Positions 36,970-46,029 of a stretch of DNA of 64,000 bases are shown piece after piece. The stretch is from Szabonella sp046295215. Its GTDB lineage: Bacteria; Pseudomonadota; Alphaproteobacteria; Rhodobacterales; Rhodobacteraceae. The position numbers and the translations under genes were made by a program. A model generated the notes under the pieces. It was given only the letters and a program-made list of their open reading frames with translations, did no database searches and was not told the DNA's origin. The stretch spans positions 1 to 64,000 of the forward strand of contig JBKBNP010000026.1 in the NCBI GenBank assembly GCA_046295215.1, given 5' to 3'. How positions within the stretch are numbered: position 1 is the first letter of the stretch; each line of letters starts with the position of its first letter.

Positions 36970-38098
36970 TTGAAACCTCTGGATTGTCGTTTGAATATCC
37001 TCAGGATGCCCGATCGGGCGCGCAAAGCAAGGAAACTTTCCCTAGCGTCAATTTTGACAATGACCGCCATGATCCCACCGATTTCATCTGCGATGACCCA
37101 AGCCCTTGGCCCGGCGCATCATTCGGGCACCGGCCCGCCCGCCTCCGTCGCCGGCAGGGGCCGAGGCAAGGCCATGGGATCGCCGCGCTGCGTCAGGCCC
37201 ATCGTCGTGACGCAATCCTCCACCACAGACTCGCCTCCGGTCCTGCCAGCCAGCACCGCGACGGATTCGTCGAGCCGCTTGCCCCGCGTTGAGAATGTTT
37301 GCCCCCCGACAGTCTCGTTGTGCCGAGCCGGGTCTGCGGGGTTTTACATACGGGGTGGTCCATGTCGGGATCGCCCCGGTCTGGCCCGGTCTGGCGGAGA
37401 AGGGGGGGCAGGGGTCGAACGCGAAGCGATTGATCCGGTGCAACCCCTGCCGCCCGAGCAGACCGGCCCCGGCCCTGCCCTGCGGCATGAGGATACGCTG
37501 GCCGATCTCGTCTCGCGCCTTGGCAACCGGATCGGTTTTTGGCCATGTGCTGCGCATACTGCCCGCCAACAACAAGATCCCCGAGCGCGGCTAGCTGCTC
37601 GCCGCTGCCTGATCGTAACCGGTGGCCGCTCCGTCGCCGCGCGGCCCCCCACGCTGTTCGCGCCCGAACCCCATGTCCCGGCTTCGCTGCCACCCCGGCA
37701 CCAGCGAACTGCAAAGCCACTCCAGCCCACCCGATCCACCTGCAACACCGTCAATGCCAAGCCTTGCCGCAAGACCAACCGTGCAGGCGGAAAAGAGGCG
37801 CCCGGCACGGCCACACCCGCAGGCCCCCCGCATCTCGACAGGGGCGCGCATGATCCCTGAGCCGCAACGCCCCCCCGGGGGAGAATGGCGAAACCTGACG
37901 GCGCACTCGTCTCGGCGGCGGAAACGGAGCAACCGCAGCATCAGGGGCGCATCCGTTGCCCGGACTCTGCGGTCTGGCAAAGATGCCGGGTCCGGTAAAC
38001 CGCAGGCCGCAATCTGTTGCCAAAAGCCGTGAAACTGCGGCATAGGCACGCGCAAGGGGCCGCGCCAAGGGGCGGGCCGGAACCGGGGCGTAGGCGAC
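36970..38098. other. 1.1-kb region without an intact gene
   Basis: No open frame here has both a ribosome site and sustained protein-like sequence. The left part carries an AT-richer stretch upstream of the lipoprotein gene (TTTTGACAAT at about 37052-37061) that may hold promoters. The middle holds the possible pseudogene listed separately. The right part is GC-rich with only Arg/Pro-rich frames. Confidence 0.5.
37119..37590 (-). pseudogene. Possible frameshifted remnant of an unknown gene
   Basis: Protein-like sequence changes frame along the minus strand. LAALGDLVVGGQYAQHMAK comes first, then VAKARDEIGQRILMPQGRAG and TGAIPTWTTPYVK in a second frame. From a TAA near 37346 a third frame reads HNETVGGQTFSTRGKRLDE, SVAVLAGRTGGESVVED and DCVTTMGLTQRGDP, stopping at TGA 37119. 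Codon third positions are GC-rich, as in real genes here. Two shifts would join these into one product of about 150 residues. I do not recognise the family, and chance open frames in GC-rich DNA remain possible. Confidence 0.3.
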
Positions 38099-39412
38099 AT
38101 GGACGGACAGGCGGATTTCCTGAACTCGGCACTGGGCTGGCTGGACGAGGCGGGCGACATCGCGCTTGGCTGGCTGGCAAGCCCCGCCGCCTGGTCACAA
38201 TTCGCCCTGCTGGTCGCGGCCTTCCTGCTGGCCATGCTGATGACGCGCCGCCTGCGCCCGGCGCTGGACAGGATCCTGTCGTCACGCGCCGGAACCGGCG
38301 GGATGCTGGCGCAACTTGGCACTTTCCTGATCGGGTTCACGCCGCTTCTGCTGCCGCTGATCGCTTATGCCTTCACCGCAATCGGCGAGGAACTGACCCG
38401 CTCGCTCTTTGGCTCCGGCGCGGTGATTGCCTTCGGCAAGCGGGTGTTCCTGTTCATCGCCGCCCGCATCCTTGTGCGCGATGTGCTGAAAGACCCGTTC
38501 CTGCGGCTTCTGGGGCGGTTCATCCTGCTGCCGGTCGCGGCCCTTTATGCGGTTGGCCTGCTGGATGACCTGACGCTGCGGCTGGCCGAAACGCAGGTGG
38601 CGCTCGGCAATATCCAGTTCTCGGTGCTGTCCTTGATCCGTGGGCTGATCGCGGGCAGCCTCCTGTTCTGGCTCGGCAACTGGTCCAACCGCCAGAGCGC
38701 CGATTACATCACCCGGCAGGAGGAACTGCGCCCTGCTACCCGCCAACTGGCGGTCAAGGCAGCGGAGATCGCGATTTTCGGCGCGGCCTTCCTGCTTCTC
38801 ATGTCGATCATGGGCATCGACCTGACAGCGGTGGCGGTGCTGGGCGGCGCGCTGGGGGTCGGCATCGGGCTCGGCCTGCAACAGATCGCGGCGAATTTCG
38901 TCTCGGGCGTGATCCTGCTGATCGAGGGGCAGACAACGGTTGGCGATTTCGTCGAACTCGACAATGGCGAATCCGGCACGATCCTGAAAATGACCGCGCG
39001 CGCCTGTATCCTGGAGACCATCGACGGGCGCTGGATCGTGGTCCCGAACGAGGATTTCATCACCAGCCGCGTCATCAACTATTCCGACGCAGGCACCGCA
39101 CATCGCTACGAGGTGGAGTTTTCGGTCAGCTATGACACCGACATCAACCGCATCCCCGCGCTGATCGAGGCCGCGGTGGCGGATCTGCCCTTCATCCTGC
39201 AAAGCCCCGAGCCCCCCGAATGTGAATTGCGCGGCTTTGGCGAGAGCGGGGTGGAATTCGGCGTGGAATTCTGGGTGAACGGGATCGAGGATCTGACCCG
39301 GAAATTCAAATCCGACGTGCTGTTCGCGGTCTGGAACACGCTCAAGGCCGAAGGCATCCAGATCCCCTATCCGCATCGCGTGGTGGAACTGCGCCGCGGT
39401 TCCGCGGCGTGA
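38099..39412 (+). CDS. MscS-family mechanosensitive ion channel
   Basis: 437 aa. Hydrophobic helices at about 35-55, 65-95, 105-135, 140-165 and 180-200 precede the pore-lining TM3 region (LGGALGVGIGLGLQQIAANFVSGVILLIEG, given here in outline), whose Gly/Ala-packed helix and following beta domain (TVGDFVELDNGESGTI, RWIVVPNEDFITSRVIN) define MscS channels. The C-terminal vestibule ends IPYPHRVVELRRG. Such channels release solutes on hypo-osmotic shock. Its stop overlaps the next gene's GTG start (GTGA), so the two are coupled. Confidence 0.92.
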   Translation: MDGQADFLNSALGWLDEAGDIALGWLASPAAWSQFALLVAAFLLAMLMTRRLRPALDRILSSRAGTGGMLAQLGTFLIGFTPLLLPLIAYAFTAIGEELTRSLFGSGAVIAFGKRVFLFIAARILVRDVLKDPFLRLLGRFILLPVAALYAVGLLDDLTLRLAETQVALGNIQFSVLSLIRGLIAGSLLFWLGNWSNRQSADYITRQEELRPATRQLAVKAAEIAIFGAAFLLLMSIMGIDLTAVAVLGGALGVGIGLGLQQIAANFVSGVILLIEGQTTVGDFVELDNGESGTILKMTARACILETIDGRWIVVPNEDFITSRVINYSDAGTAHRYEVEFSVSYDTDINRIPALIEAAVADLPFILQSPEPPECELRGFGESGVEFGVEFWVNGIEDLTRKFKSDVLFAVWNTLKAEGIQIPYPHRVVELRRGSAA

Positions 39413-40596
39413 CAGGGTCCATCGAACATCCCGAGGCGCTGGTGATCGGCGCAGGCCCCGCCGGGCTGATGGCCGCCGAGGCGCTGGCCATCGCCGGGCG
39501 GCGTGTCGTGATCGTGGACGCCAAACCCAGCCCCGCGCGCAAATTCCTGATGGCTGGAAAATCCGGGCTGAACATCACCAGGGACGAAGCCCTGCCCGCC
39601 TTCATCGCCGCCTACCTTGAGGCCGCCGACTGGCTGCGCCCCATGCTCGCCGCCTTCGGCCCGGCCGAGGTGCAGGACTGGTGCCGCGCGCTGGGGCAAG
39701 AAGTGTTCACCGGCAGTTCCAGCCGGGTCTTTCCAGTCGCGATGAAAGCCTCCCCCCTGCTGCGGGCCTGGCTCGAACGTCTTGCGGCGGCGGGGGTGAC
39801 CCTGCGCCCGCGCTGGCGCTGGACCGGGTTCGAAGGCGAGGTGCTGCGCTTCGACACGCCGGACGGCCCGCGCCTCTTGCGCGCGCATGTCACCGTCCTC
39901 GCCTTGGGGGGCGCAAGCTGGGCGCGGCTGGGGTCGGATGGCGCCTGGGCGCCCTGGCTTGCCGCGAAAGGCGTGCCGGTCATCGTCTTCGCCCCGGCAA
40001 ATGCCGGGCTGCGGATCGACTGGTCTGCCCCGATGGCCCGGCATTTCGGCGCGCCCATCAAGGGGGCCGCCCTCCACCCCGCCGAAGGCCCGCCCTCGCG
40101 CGGAGAATTCGTGATCTCGCAGCGCGGGCTGGAGGGTGGCGGGATCTATGCCCTTTCAAGGCAGATCCGGGGCCGGGCCGGGCTGTCGCTCGACCTCTTT
40201 CCCGACCTGTCGGAACCGGCGCTGGCCGCGCGCATCGCAAAGGCACGCAAGGGTGACAGCATCGGCTCGCGGCTGCGCAAGCTCGGGCTCTCCCCCGCCG
40301 CCGCCGCCCTTGCGCTGGAATGGGGCGGCCGGCCCCTGCCCGGCGGCACGGCGCTGGCGGCCCTTCTAAAGCACCTGCCCGTCCCGCATCAGGGCCTGCG
40401 CCCGATGGACGAGGCGATCTCGGTCGCGGGCGGCATTGCGCGACATGGGCTGACCGACAGCCTCGAACTCAAGACCCTGCCCGGTATCTTCGCTTGCGGT
40501 GAAATGCTGGATTGGGAAGCGCCAACCGGGGGCTACCTGCTGACCGCCTGCCTCGCCACCGGCCTTCATGCCGGGCGCGCCGCCGCCCGCGCCTGA
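39409..40596 (+). CDS. TIGR03862-type flavoprotein (BaiN/HI0933-like NAD(P)/FAD oxidoreductase)
   Basis: 395 aa from GTG 39409, which overlaps the mscS stop. The N-terminal Rossmann motif VIGAGPAGLMAAEALA is followed by the family stretch PARKFLMAGKSGLNITRDE; VLALGGASWARLGSDG, GEFVISQRGLEGGGIYALS and the closing GIFACGEMLDWEAPTGGYLLTAC (shown in parts) place it in the HI0933/YhiN group. These FAD proteins have no settled substrate. Coupling to mscS has no obvious functional reason. Confidence 0.88.
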   Translation: MTGSIEHPEALVIGAGPAGLMAAEALAIAGRRVVIVDAKPSPARKFLMAGKSGLNITRDEALPAFIAAYLEAADWLRPMLAAFGPAEVQDWCRALGQEVFTGSSSRVFPVAMKASPLLRAWLERLAAAGVTLRPRWRWTGFEGEVLRFDTPDGPRLLRAHVTVLALGGASWARLGSDGAWAPWLAAKGVPVIVFAPANAGLRIDWSAPMARHFGAPIKGAALHPAEGPPSRGEFVISQRGLEGGGIYALSRQIRGRAGLSLDLFPDLSEPALAARIAKARKGDSIGSRLRKLGLSPAAAALALEWGGRPLPGGTALAALLKHLPVPHQGLRPMDEAISVAGGIARHGLTDSLELKTLPGIFACGEMLDWEAPTGGYLLTACLATGLHAGRAAARA

Positions 40597-40603
40597 CCCG
40601 CCT

Positions 40604-40636
40604 CTTTCAGCTTGGTCCAAATACCTCCGCCGGAGG
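40604..40636 (+). repeat. Dispersed intergenic element, copy C
   Basis: CTTTCAGCTTGGTCCAAATA followed by CCTCCGCCGGAGG, the best copy of the core in the window; CCTCCGCCGGAGG is itself a palindrome that can fold. It sits between the converging flavoprotein and cysQ genes. No separate G-rich hairpin follows. Confidence 0.75.
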
Positions 40637-40658
40637 CTCCCGCCCTTTCTGCCATGCC

Positions 40659-41453
40659 TCAGGCCGAGGGCACCATGCGCCGCTGCAACAGGGCCGCATG
40701 CAGCCCGGGGGCGGCGGCAATCACGCCGGGGCTGCGTGGATCGGCGGCATTGAAAACAATCTGCCCGCCCGCTGCATCGGTCACGACCGCCCCGGCCCGC
40801 GCGGCGATCAGCGCCCCGGCGGCGATGTCCCAATCCCAGGCCGGGCGCAGCGTCAGCATCCCGTCATGCCGCCCCTCGGCCACGAGACAGAGCCGGAAGG
40901 CCAGCGAGGGGCGGAAACTCAAGGCGACATCAGGCACCCCGCCGGGCCAATGGTCGGCGCTGAAATTCGACTTCGGCGACAGCACCCGCGCCCCTTCGAT
41001 CCCGGCCCGCGCGCTGGCCGAAATCACCGCGCCATTGCGCAGGGCCACCCCCCCCACCGAAGCCGCATAGAGCCGGTCCAGCGCGGGCAGATAGACCACC
41101 CCTGCCACCACCCGCCCCGCCTCGACCACGGCAAGGCTGTGCGAAAACGTGTCCTGCCCCGCGATGAAGGCCCGCGTGCCGTCGATGGGGTCGATGATGA
41201 AGCAGCGCCGTGCCGTGCCGCGCCTGCCATGCTCGGGGCTCTCCTCCGACAGCCAGCCATAATCGGGCCGCGCCTCGCGCAGGATCTCTGCCAGCCGGGC
41301 ATCCACAGCCAGATCGGCCTCGGTCACCGGCCCCTCACCCTGCCCCTTGTCGCGGATCGCGTAATCGCGCTTCCAGAAGCGCAGCGCCACCTCCCCCGCC
41401 GCCCGCGCGGCGGCTGTCAGCAGCGCAAGGTCATCCGCCTCACGCTCCGGCAA
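40659..41453 (-). CDS. cysQ: 3'(2'),5'-bisphosphate nucleotidase
   Basis: 264 aa. The inositol-monophosphatase superfamily metal motifs are WLSEESPEHG, IIDPIDGTRAFIAGQDTFSH and WDIAAGALIAARAG. The CysQ subgroup removes the 3' phosphate of PAP formed during sulfate assimilation, relieving inhibition of PAPS-using enzymes. Its start overlaps the end of pmbA by 14 bases, so it is the downstream member of a two-gene operon on minus. Another IMPase-family phosphatase cannot be fully excluded. Confidence 0.88.
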   Translation of the reverse strand: MPEREADDLALLTAAARAAGEVALRFWKRDYAIRDKGQGEGPVTEADLAVDARLAEILREARPDYGWLSEESPEHGRRGTARRCFIIDPIDGTRAFIAGQDTFSHSLAVVEAGRVVAGVVYLPALDRLYAASVGGVALRNGAVISASARAGIEGARVLSPKSNFSADHWPGGVPDVALSFRPSLAFRLCLVAEGRHDGMLTLRPAWDWDIAAGALIAARAGAVVTDAAGGQIVFNAADPRSPGVIAAAPGLHAALLQRRMVPSA

Positions 41454-42783
41454 GGGTCATGCCCTCGACCAGCAGCGACGGCACACGGGTCGACAGATGC
41501 GCCCGCGCATCATTGGCCGCCGTCAGGCGCATCAGCATCTCCCGCAGATTGCCCGCAATGGTGCATTCATTGACCGGATGGGTGATCTCGCCGTTTTCGA
41601 CCCAGAATCCCGAGGCCCCGCGCGAATAATCCCCCGTTGTCGGGTTGATGGTCGATCCAATCAGCCCTGTGACCAGAAGCCCGGTGCCCATGGCGGCGAT
41701 CAGATCCTCCCGGCTTTGCCCCCCCGGCGTCAGGTCGATATTGGATGTGGAGGGCGAGGGCGGCGACGACGTGCCCCGCGCCGCCGAGGCGGTGGAGGCC
41801 ATGCCCAGCTTGCGCGCCGTGGCCAGATCGAGCGTCCAGCCCTGCAACACGCCGTCCTGCACGATCAGCCGCCGCGCGGTCGGCAGTCCTTCGGCATCGA
41901 AGGGGCGGGATCCCGACACGCGCGGGCGCAGCGGATCCTCGATGATCGAAAACCCGGCGGGCAGCACCTGCTTGCCCAGCGCGTCGCGCAGCCAGCCCGA
42001 CCCGCGCGCCACCGTCGCCCCGTTCACCGCCGACAGAAGATGCCCGATCAGCGAGGATGCGATGCGTTCGTCATAAAGCACCGGAAAGGCGCCGGTCGGC
42101 GGCTTGCGCGCCCCGGCGCAGGCCAAGGCCCGGTCAGCGGCCAAGGCGCCCACGCCTGAAGGGTCGGGCAGGTCGGACGCATGGATCCGCCCCTCGGCCG
42201 CCCAGTCGCGTTCCATCCCCGTGCCGGTTCCGGTGAAGGCCACAGCCGATACCGAGCGCGATGTGCGCATGTAGCCCCCGGCAAAGCCGTTGGAGGCGGC
42301 CAGATGCACCCGGCGGCGGGACTGGCTGGCGGAGGCCTCGACCTGCTCGATCCCGGCCCGCGACAGCGCGCCTGCCTCGGCGGCGCGGGCATCGGCCTCC
42401 AACTCTGCCGCGCCGGGGTCGGCGGCGGGGTCGGCCAGATCCAGCGCCGCAATGTCCCAGCCGCGCGCAAGTTGACCGGGATCGGCAAGCCCGACGAATG
42501 GATCCTCGGGCGCCTCGCGCGCCATGGCGACAGCGCGTTCTGCCATTTCGGTGATCGTGCGGGCGGAGGTGTCCGAAACGGAAACGCAAGCCTGCCGCCC
42601 CCCGATCAACACCCGCAAGCCAAGCTCCAGCCCCTCGGCCCGCTCGGCCTGTTCCAGCGCGCCATGGCGGATGTCTATGGACACGGACCGCCCGTCCACG
42701 GCGATGGCATCCGCAGCCTCTGCCCCCGCAAGGCGGGCCGCCTGCAACAGGGCGTCGGTGAGTTGCTCGAGCGGGGCTGTCAT
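41440..42783 (-). CDS. pmbA: TldD/PmbA-family protease component PmbA
   Basis: 447 aa. Typical family segments are visible: VDGRSVSIDIRHGALEQAERAE near the start, GGRQACVSVSDTS, RARAALSRAG-like helices, then FPVLYDERIASSLIGHLLSAV, SGLIGSTINPTTGDYSRGASG and FWVENGEITHPVNECTIAGNL (given in parts). PmbA pairs with TldD to form a metalloprotease that trims peptides such as microcins and the CcdA antitoxin; PmbA itself lacks the HExxxH zinc motif. tldD is not in the window. It is first of the pmbA-cysQ pair. Confidence 0.92.
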   Translation of the reverse strand: MTAPLEQLTDALLQAARLAGAEAADAIAVDGRSVSIDIRHGALEQAERAEGLELGLRVLIGGRQACVSVSDTSARTITEMAERAVAMAREAPEDPFVGLADPGQLARGWDIAALDLADPAADPGAAELEADARAAEAGALSRAGIEQVEASASQSRRRVHLAASNGFAGGYMRTSRSVSAVAFTGTGTGMERDWAAEGRIHASDLPDPSGVGALAADRALACAGARKPPTGAFPVLYDERIASSLIGHLLSAVNGATVARGSGWLRDALGKQVLPAGFSIIEDPLRPRVSGSRPFDAEGLPTARRLIVQDGVLQGWTLDLATARKLGMASTASAARGTSSPPSPSTSNIDLTPGGQSREDLIAAMGTGLLVTGLIGSTINPTTGDYSRGASGFWVENGEITHPVNECTIAGNLREMLMRLTAANDARAHLSTRVPSLLVEGMTLAGA

Positions 42784-42873
42784 TCGTGTTCTCCTGCCGG
42801 TTCGCCAAGCAGGTAGTCCGTCAGGCCCGCCTGTGCAAGCCGCGCGCGAGGCGGGGCTGTTGCCTTGCCCCGG

Positions 42874-44415
42874 TCAGGGTCCGAAGGGCAGCGGCTGGCC
42901 ATTGGCATAGAGGCCGTCCGGGCGCGATTCGATTTCCGACACGAAACTGTCCGGCCCCTCGCCCGGCCGGGCGAACATGGCGGTCGCGATGCCGAACCCC
43001 ATGGCGAGCGACGTATCGACAAGGCCCAGTTCCATCAGCTTGCCCAGCAAGGTGGTGGCCCCGGTCAGCGACAATTCGACCCGGCCCTGCGGCATCGGCG
43101 CGAGGCCGAACAGCATCGGCGGTTGACTATGGTCGAAGGTCATCGCTCCTTTGCCTGTCAGTTCCGCCCCAGCAATGGCCAGTTGCACCTCCCTGAGGGC
43201 AAGCGCGTGGAGTTCGACCGGCGGCCCCCGCAACGGCGCGCCCAGCGGATCGAGCGGGTCCACCAGCGGGCGCAGTTTGCCGACCGCATCCAGAATCACC
43301 GTTGCCGGGTCGCGGGGCAGCATCGCTTCGGGATCGAGCATCGACCACAGTGCTTCGGGCAGATCGACGCCCCGCATCCGCAGGCCCAGTGCGAAATCCT
43401 GCGCCTCCTCGGCCTGTTTCATCGGGTATCGCAGGGACATTCCGGCCTCGTCGAGGGCCAGCACCATTTCCGGCACGGGAAATCCGCCAAGCGCATCCGA
43501 GCGCATACCCGCGACCCGCATCCGCGCGCCGCGTGTGCCGATGTCATAGGTCAGCCGGTGCGTGTCCAGCGAAGCCCTGAGATGCCCCCCGTCGGAAGTG
43601 CCGCTGAGAACAGTGTTCTGCCCCTCGAAATCCGTGGCCGAGGCCCGGATGCTGCCGGTGTCGAAGGTCAGAGAGACATCGGCATTCCCACCTGCCGCCA
43701 GATATTCGAATGTCGTTTCGCCAATGTCCGGGGCATCAGGGGAAAATTGCGCATTGGTCGCACCGGCAAGCCCGGTCAGGCGAAGACTGGCCTCGAACGA
43801 GGCCTTGTCATCGGTCGATTCGGGAGCGGACATGGAAATATCGGCAGAACGTGCCGCCGATGTCAGGGTCAGGGCCATCATCGCGCCGGGCTTCACGTCA
43901 TAGGTATGGTTGAGCCCCTCGACATTGATCGACCAGTGACCGGCGCCGGGTTCGCCGTCGACCACCAGATCGCGCCCATGCACCGAGAACCGTTCGGAGG
44001 TGAAATCATGGACCAGCGCCTCGGGGGTGCCATGCGCCCTGAGGCTGACCGCGTGCTGTTCGACCATCAGGGTCATGGAGCCCGAAGGACCTGCTTGCGG
44101 GGCGCGTTCCATGAAGAGGTCATAGCGGTCCGGCATCGCGACGGACACCGAGCCGTCGCCATTCTCGCGCAGTTCGATCCATGGAATCACCCCGGTCAAC
44201 CGGATGTCGGGTCCGCTGGCCGCGATCGCCACATCGCTGAGCGTCAGCACCGGCCCGTCGCGGCGGATCTCGCCGGGGGCGAAGGTCTGGCCGGAGGCCG
44301 CGCCGATCTGTTGCCAGTTCTGCCAGACCAGATCGGCCGTCAGGTCGGCCCGGACCATGGCCGGGAGCCACAGGAGCGCGAGGGCCACAAGGGGGGCGAG
44401 AACGGGGCGGGGCAT
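42874..44415 (-). CDS. DUF2125 domain secreted protein
   Basis: 513 aa with signal peptide MPRPVLAPLVALALLWLPAMVRA. The long body is built of alternating beta strands with repeated turn motifs (GPVLTLSDVAIAASGPDIRLTGVIP in outline; DLVVDGEPGAGHWSINVEGL; ELTGKGAMTFDHSQPPMLFG), the pattern of DUF2125, a family confined mostly to alphaproteobacteria. A periplasmic location is clear, but function is unknown. It stands alone: about 90 bases upstream of pmbA on the same strand and divergent from the SDR gene. Confidence 0.8.
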   Translation of the reverse strand: MPRPVLAPLVALALLWLPAMVRADLTADLVWQNWQQIGAASGQTFAPGEIRRDGPVLTLSDVAIAASGPDIRLTGVIPWIELRENGDGSVSVAMPDRYDLFMERAPQAGPSGSMTLMVEQHAVSLRAHGTPEALVHDFTSERFSVHGRDLVVDGEPGAGHWSINVEGLNHTYDVKPGAMMALTLTSAARSADISMSAPESTDDKASFEASLRLTGLAGATNAQFSPDAPDIGETTFEYLAAGGNADVSLTFDTGSIRASATDFEGQNTVLSGTSDGGHLRASLDTHRLTYDIGTRGARMRVAGMRSDALGGFPVPEMVLALDEAGMSLRYPMKQAEEAQDFALGLRMRGVDLPEALWSMLDPEAMLPRDPATVILDAVGKLRPLVDPLDPLGAPLRGPPVELHALALREVQLAIAGAELTGKGAMTFDHSQPPMLFGLAPMPQGRVELSLTGATTLLGKLMELGLVDTSLAMGFGIATAMFARPGEGPDSFVSEIESRPDGLYANGQPLPFGP

Positions 44416-44572
44416 GGCCGGGGCCTCTCTTTGCGAAATGCTGTGGCGGTCAGCATCAGGCCACGGCGCCCCGGGGTCAAGGGAGCGTGCCTTCCTGTCA
44501 CGCGATTGCGCAGGGCTTGGCAGGACTGGCCGGGCCGTCTAGTCAGGATCAATCACCAGGGGAGGAGAGCCG

Positions 44573-45322
44573 ATGCAGGGCAGGATCGTGGCCATTACCG
44601 GCGCCAGCCGGGGGATCGGGGCAGCGGCGGCGCGGGCCTTTGCCGCGGCAGGGGCGCGGGTCGTGCTGCTGGCGCGGTCCGAGGTGGAGATAGCTGCATT
44701 GGCGCAGGAGATCGGGCGCGACCGCGCATTGGCCCTGCCCTGTGACGTGGCCGATGCGGGGCAGGTCACAACCGCTCTGGGGCGGGCCGCGACCGAACTC
44801 GGCCGGCTTGACGTGTTGATCAACAATGCCGGTGTGATCGACCCGATCGCCCGGATCACCGAGGCGGACCCCGGTGATTGGGGCCGCGCCATCGACATCA
44901 ATCTCAAGGGCGTCTTTCACGGAATGCGGGCGGCCATCCCGCTGATGCGCGCGCGCGGCGGCGGCACGATCATCACGGTATCCTCGGGGGCCGCGCATCG
45001 CCCGCTGGAAGGCTGGAGTGCCTATTGCGCCGCCAAGGCGGGGGCGGCGATGCTGACCCGCGCGGCGCATCTGGAAGAGGTGGAAAACGGATTGCGGATC
45101 ATGGGCCTGTCGCCCGGAACCGTGGCGACCGACATGCAGGTGAGGATCCGCGCAAGCGGGATCAACCCCGTCAGCCAGATCGACCCGGGCGCGCATATTC
45201 CGCCCGAATGGCCCGCGCAGGCGCTGTTGTGGATGTGCGGACCGGGTGGCGACAACTGGCTGGGCGAGGAAGTCTCATTGCGCGATGGGGCGGTTCTGAG
45301 CGCGCTGGGGCTGGCCCGATGA
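44573..45322 (+). CDS. Short-chain dehydrogenase/reductase (SDR)
   Basis: 249 aa, preceded by GGGGAGGAG. Classical SDR features: cofactor motif TGASRGIGAAAARAF (about 9-23), NNAGVIDP, catalytic Ser in TVSSGAAH, and the Tyr-x-x-x-Lys pair as YCAAKAG. Cofactor preference leans to NADP(H) from the Arg after the glycine motif, an inference. The substrate is unknown. Its stop overlaps the start of an enoyl-CoA-hydratase-like gene (ATGA), which suggests a short acyl-CoA pathway. Confidence 0.88.
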   Translation: MQGRIVAITGASRGIGAAAARAFAAAGARVVLLARSEVEIAALAQEIGRDRALALPCDVADAGQVTTALGRAATELGRLDVLINNAGVIDPIARITEADPGDWGRAIDINLKGVFHGMRAAIPLMRARGGGTIITVSSGAAHRPLEGWSAYCAAKAGAAMLTRAAHLEEVENGLRIMGLSPGTVATDMQVRIRASGINPVSQIDPGAHIPPEWPAQALLWMCGPGGDNWLGEEVSLRDGAVLSALGLAR

Positions 45323-45939
45323 TCGCGGTGGAGCAGGAAGGCGGCCTCGTCACGCTGTGCCTGAACCGGCCCGACAAGGCCAATTCGCTGACCGCTGCCA
45401 TGCTGGAGGATCTGATCGCCGCTGTCGGACGGGCCTCGGACAGTGGCGCTCGGGCGCTGGTGCTGACGGGCACGGACAAGGTGTTTTCGGCAGGGGCCGA
45501 TCTGGAGGAAGCGCGGGCGGGGCTTGCCATCTCGCCGCTCTGGGACCGGCTGTCGGGGGCGATTGCGGGGTTTGACGGGCTGACGGTGGCCGCGCTGAAC
45601 GGAACGCTGGCGGGGGGGGCGATGGGAATGGCGCTGGCCTGCGATCTGCGGCTTGCGGTGCCGGGGGCGAAATTCTTCTACCCGGTGATGCGGCTCGGCT
45701 ATCTGCCACAGGCTGCGGATGTGCCGCGCCTTGTGGCGCTGGTCGGGCGGTCGCGGGCGGCGATGATCCTGATGGGCGGCGCGCGGATCGAGGCGGCAGA
45801 GGCGCTGGCCTGGGGGCTGGTGGACCGGGTGGTGCCGCCAGAGGGGTTGATGGCGGAGGCGCGGGCCTTGGCGGCGGATGCGCTGGCGGCGCGGCCCGGA
45901 CATGGCGCGGCGATCAAGGCGATGATCGGGCGCGCGTGA
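45319..45939 (+). CDS. Short enoyl-CoA hydratase/isomerase family protein
   Basis: 206 aa from ATG 45319, overlapping the SDR stop by 4 bases. The crotonase core is present: LNRPDKANSLTAAMLEDL, VFSAGADLEEAR (the CoA oxyanion-hole segment), ALNGTLAGGAMGMALACDLRLA and the second oxyanion region. It ends at about residue 206, some 50 residues short of usual hydratases, so the C-terminal trimerisation helix is reduced. The usual catalytic Glu positions are not obvious, and activity is uncertain. Coupled with the SDR. Confidence 0.8.
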   Translation: MIAVEQEGGLVTLCLNRPDKANSLTAAMLEDLIAAVGRASDSGARALVLTGTDKVFSAGADLEEARAGLAISPLWDRLSGAIAGFDGLTVAALNGTLAGGAMGMALACDLRLAVPGAKFFYPVMRLGYLPQAADVPRLVALVGRSRAAMILMGGARIEAAEALAWGLVDRVVPPEGLMAEARALAADALAARPGHGAAIKAMIGRA

Positions 45940-45950
45940 CCGCTGTGGCA

Positions 45951-46020
45951 GAGGGGGCTGCCAGCCCCCTCGCGCGCGGGTCGCCCGCTCACCCCCGGAG
46001 GTATTTCCGCCAAGATGAAT
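45951..46020 (-). repeat. Dispersed intergenic element, copy D, with hairpin
   Basis: On the minus strand ATTCATCTTGGCGGAAATAC then CTCCGGGGGT (46020-45991), followed by the perfect inverted repeat GAGGGGGCTG / CAGCCCCCTC (45951-45971). The order of motif then hairpin is as in copy A. It lies between the converging hydratase and thiQ genes and may serve both as terminator. Confidence 0.75.
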
Positions 46021-46029
46021 GGGGCAGCG

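Noticed and set aside
36682..37860. 392-residue open frame on + across the 1.1-kb gap
   Set aside because: Pro/Arg-rich, starts inside the antisense of the lipoprotein gene, has no ribosome site, and changes character repeatedly.
41440..42783. TldD rather than PmbA
   Set aside because: No HExxxH zinc motif is present and the length and segment order fit PmbA.
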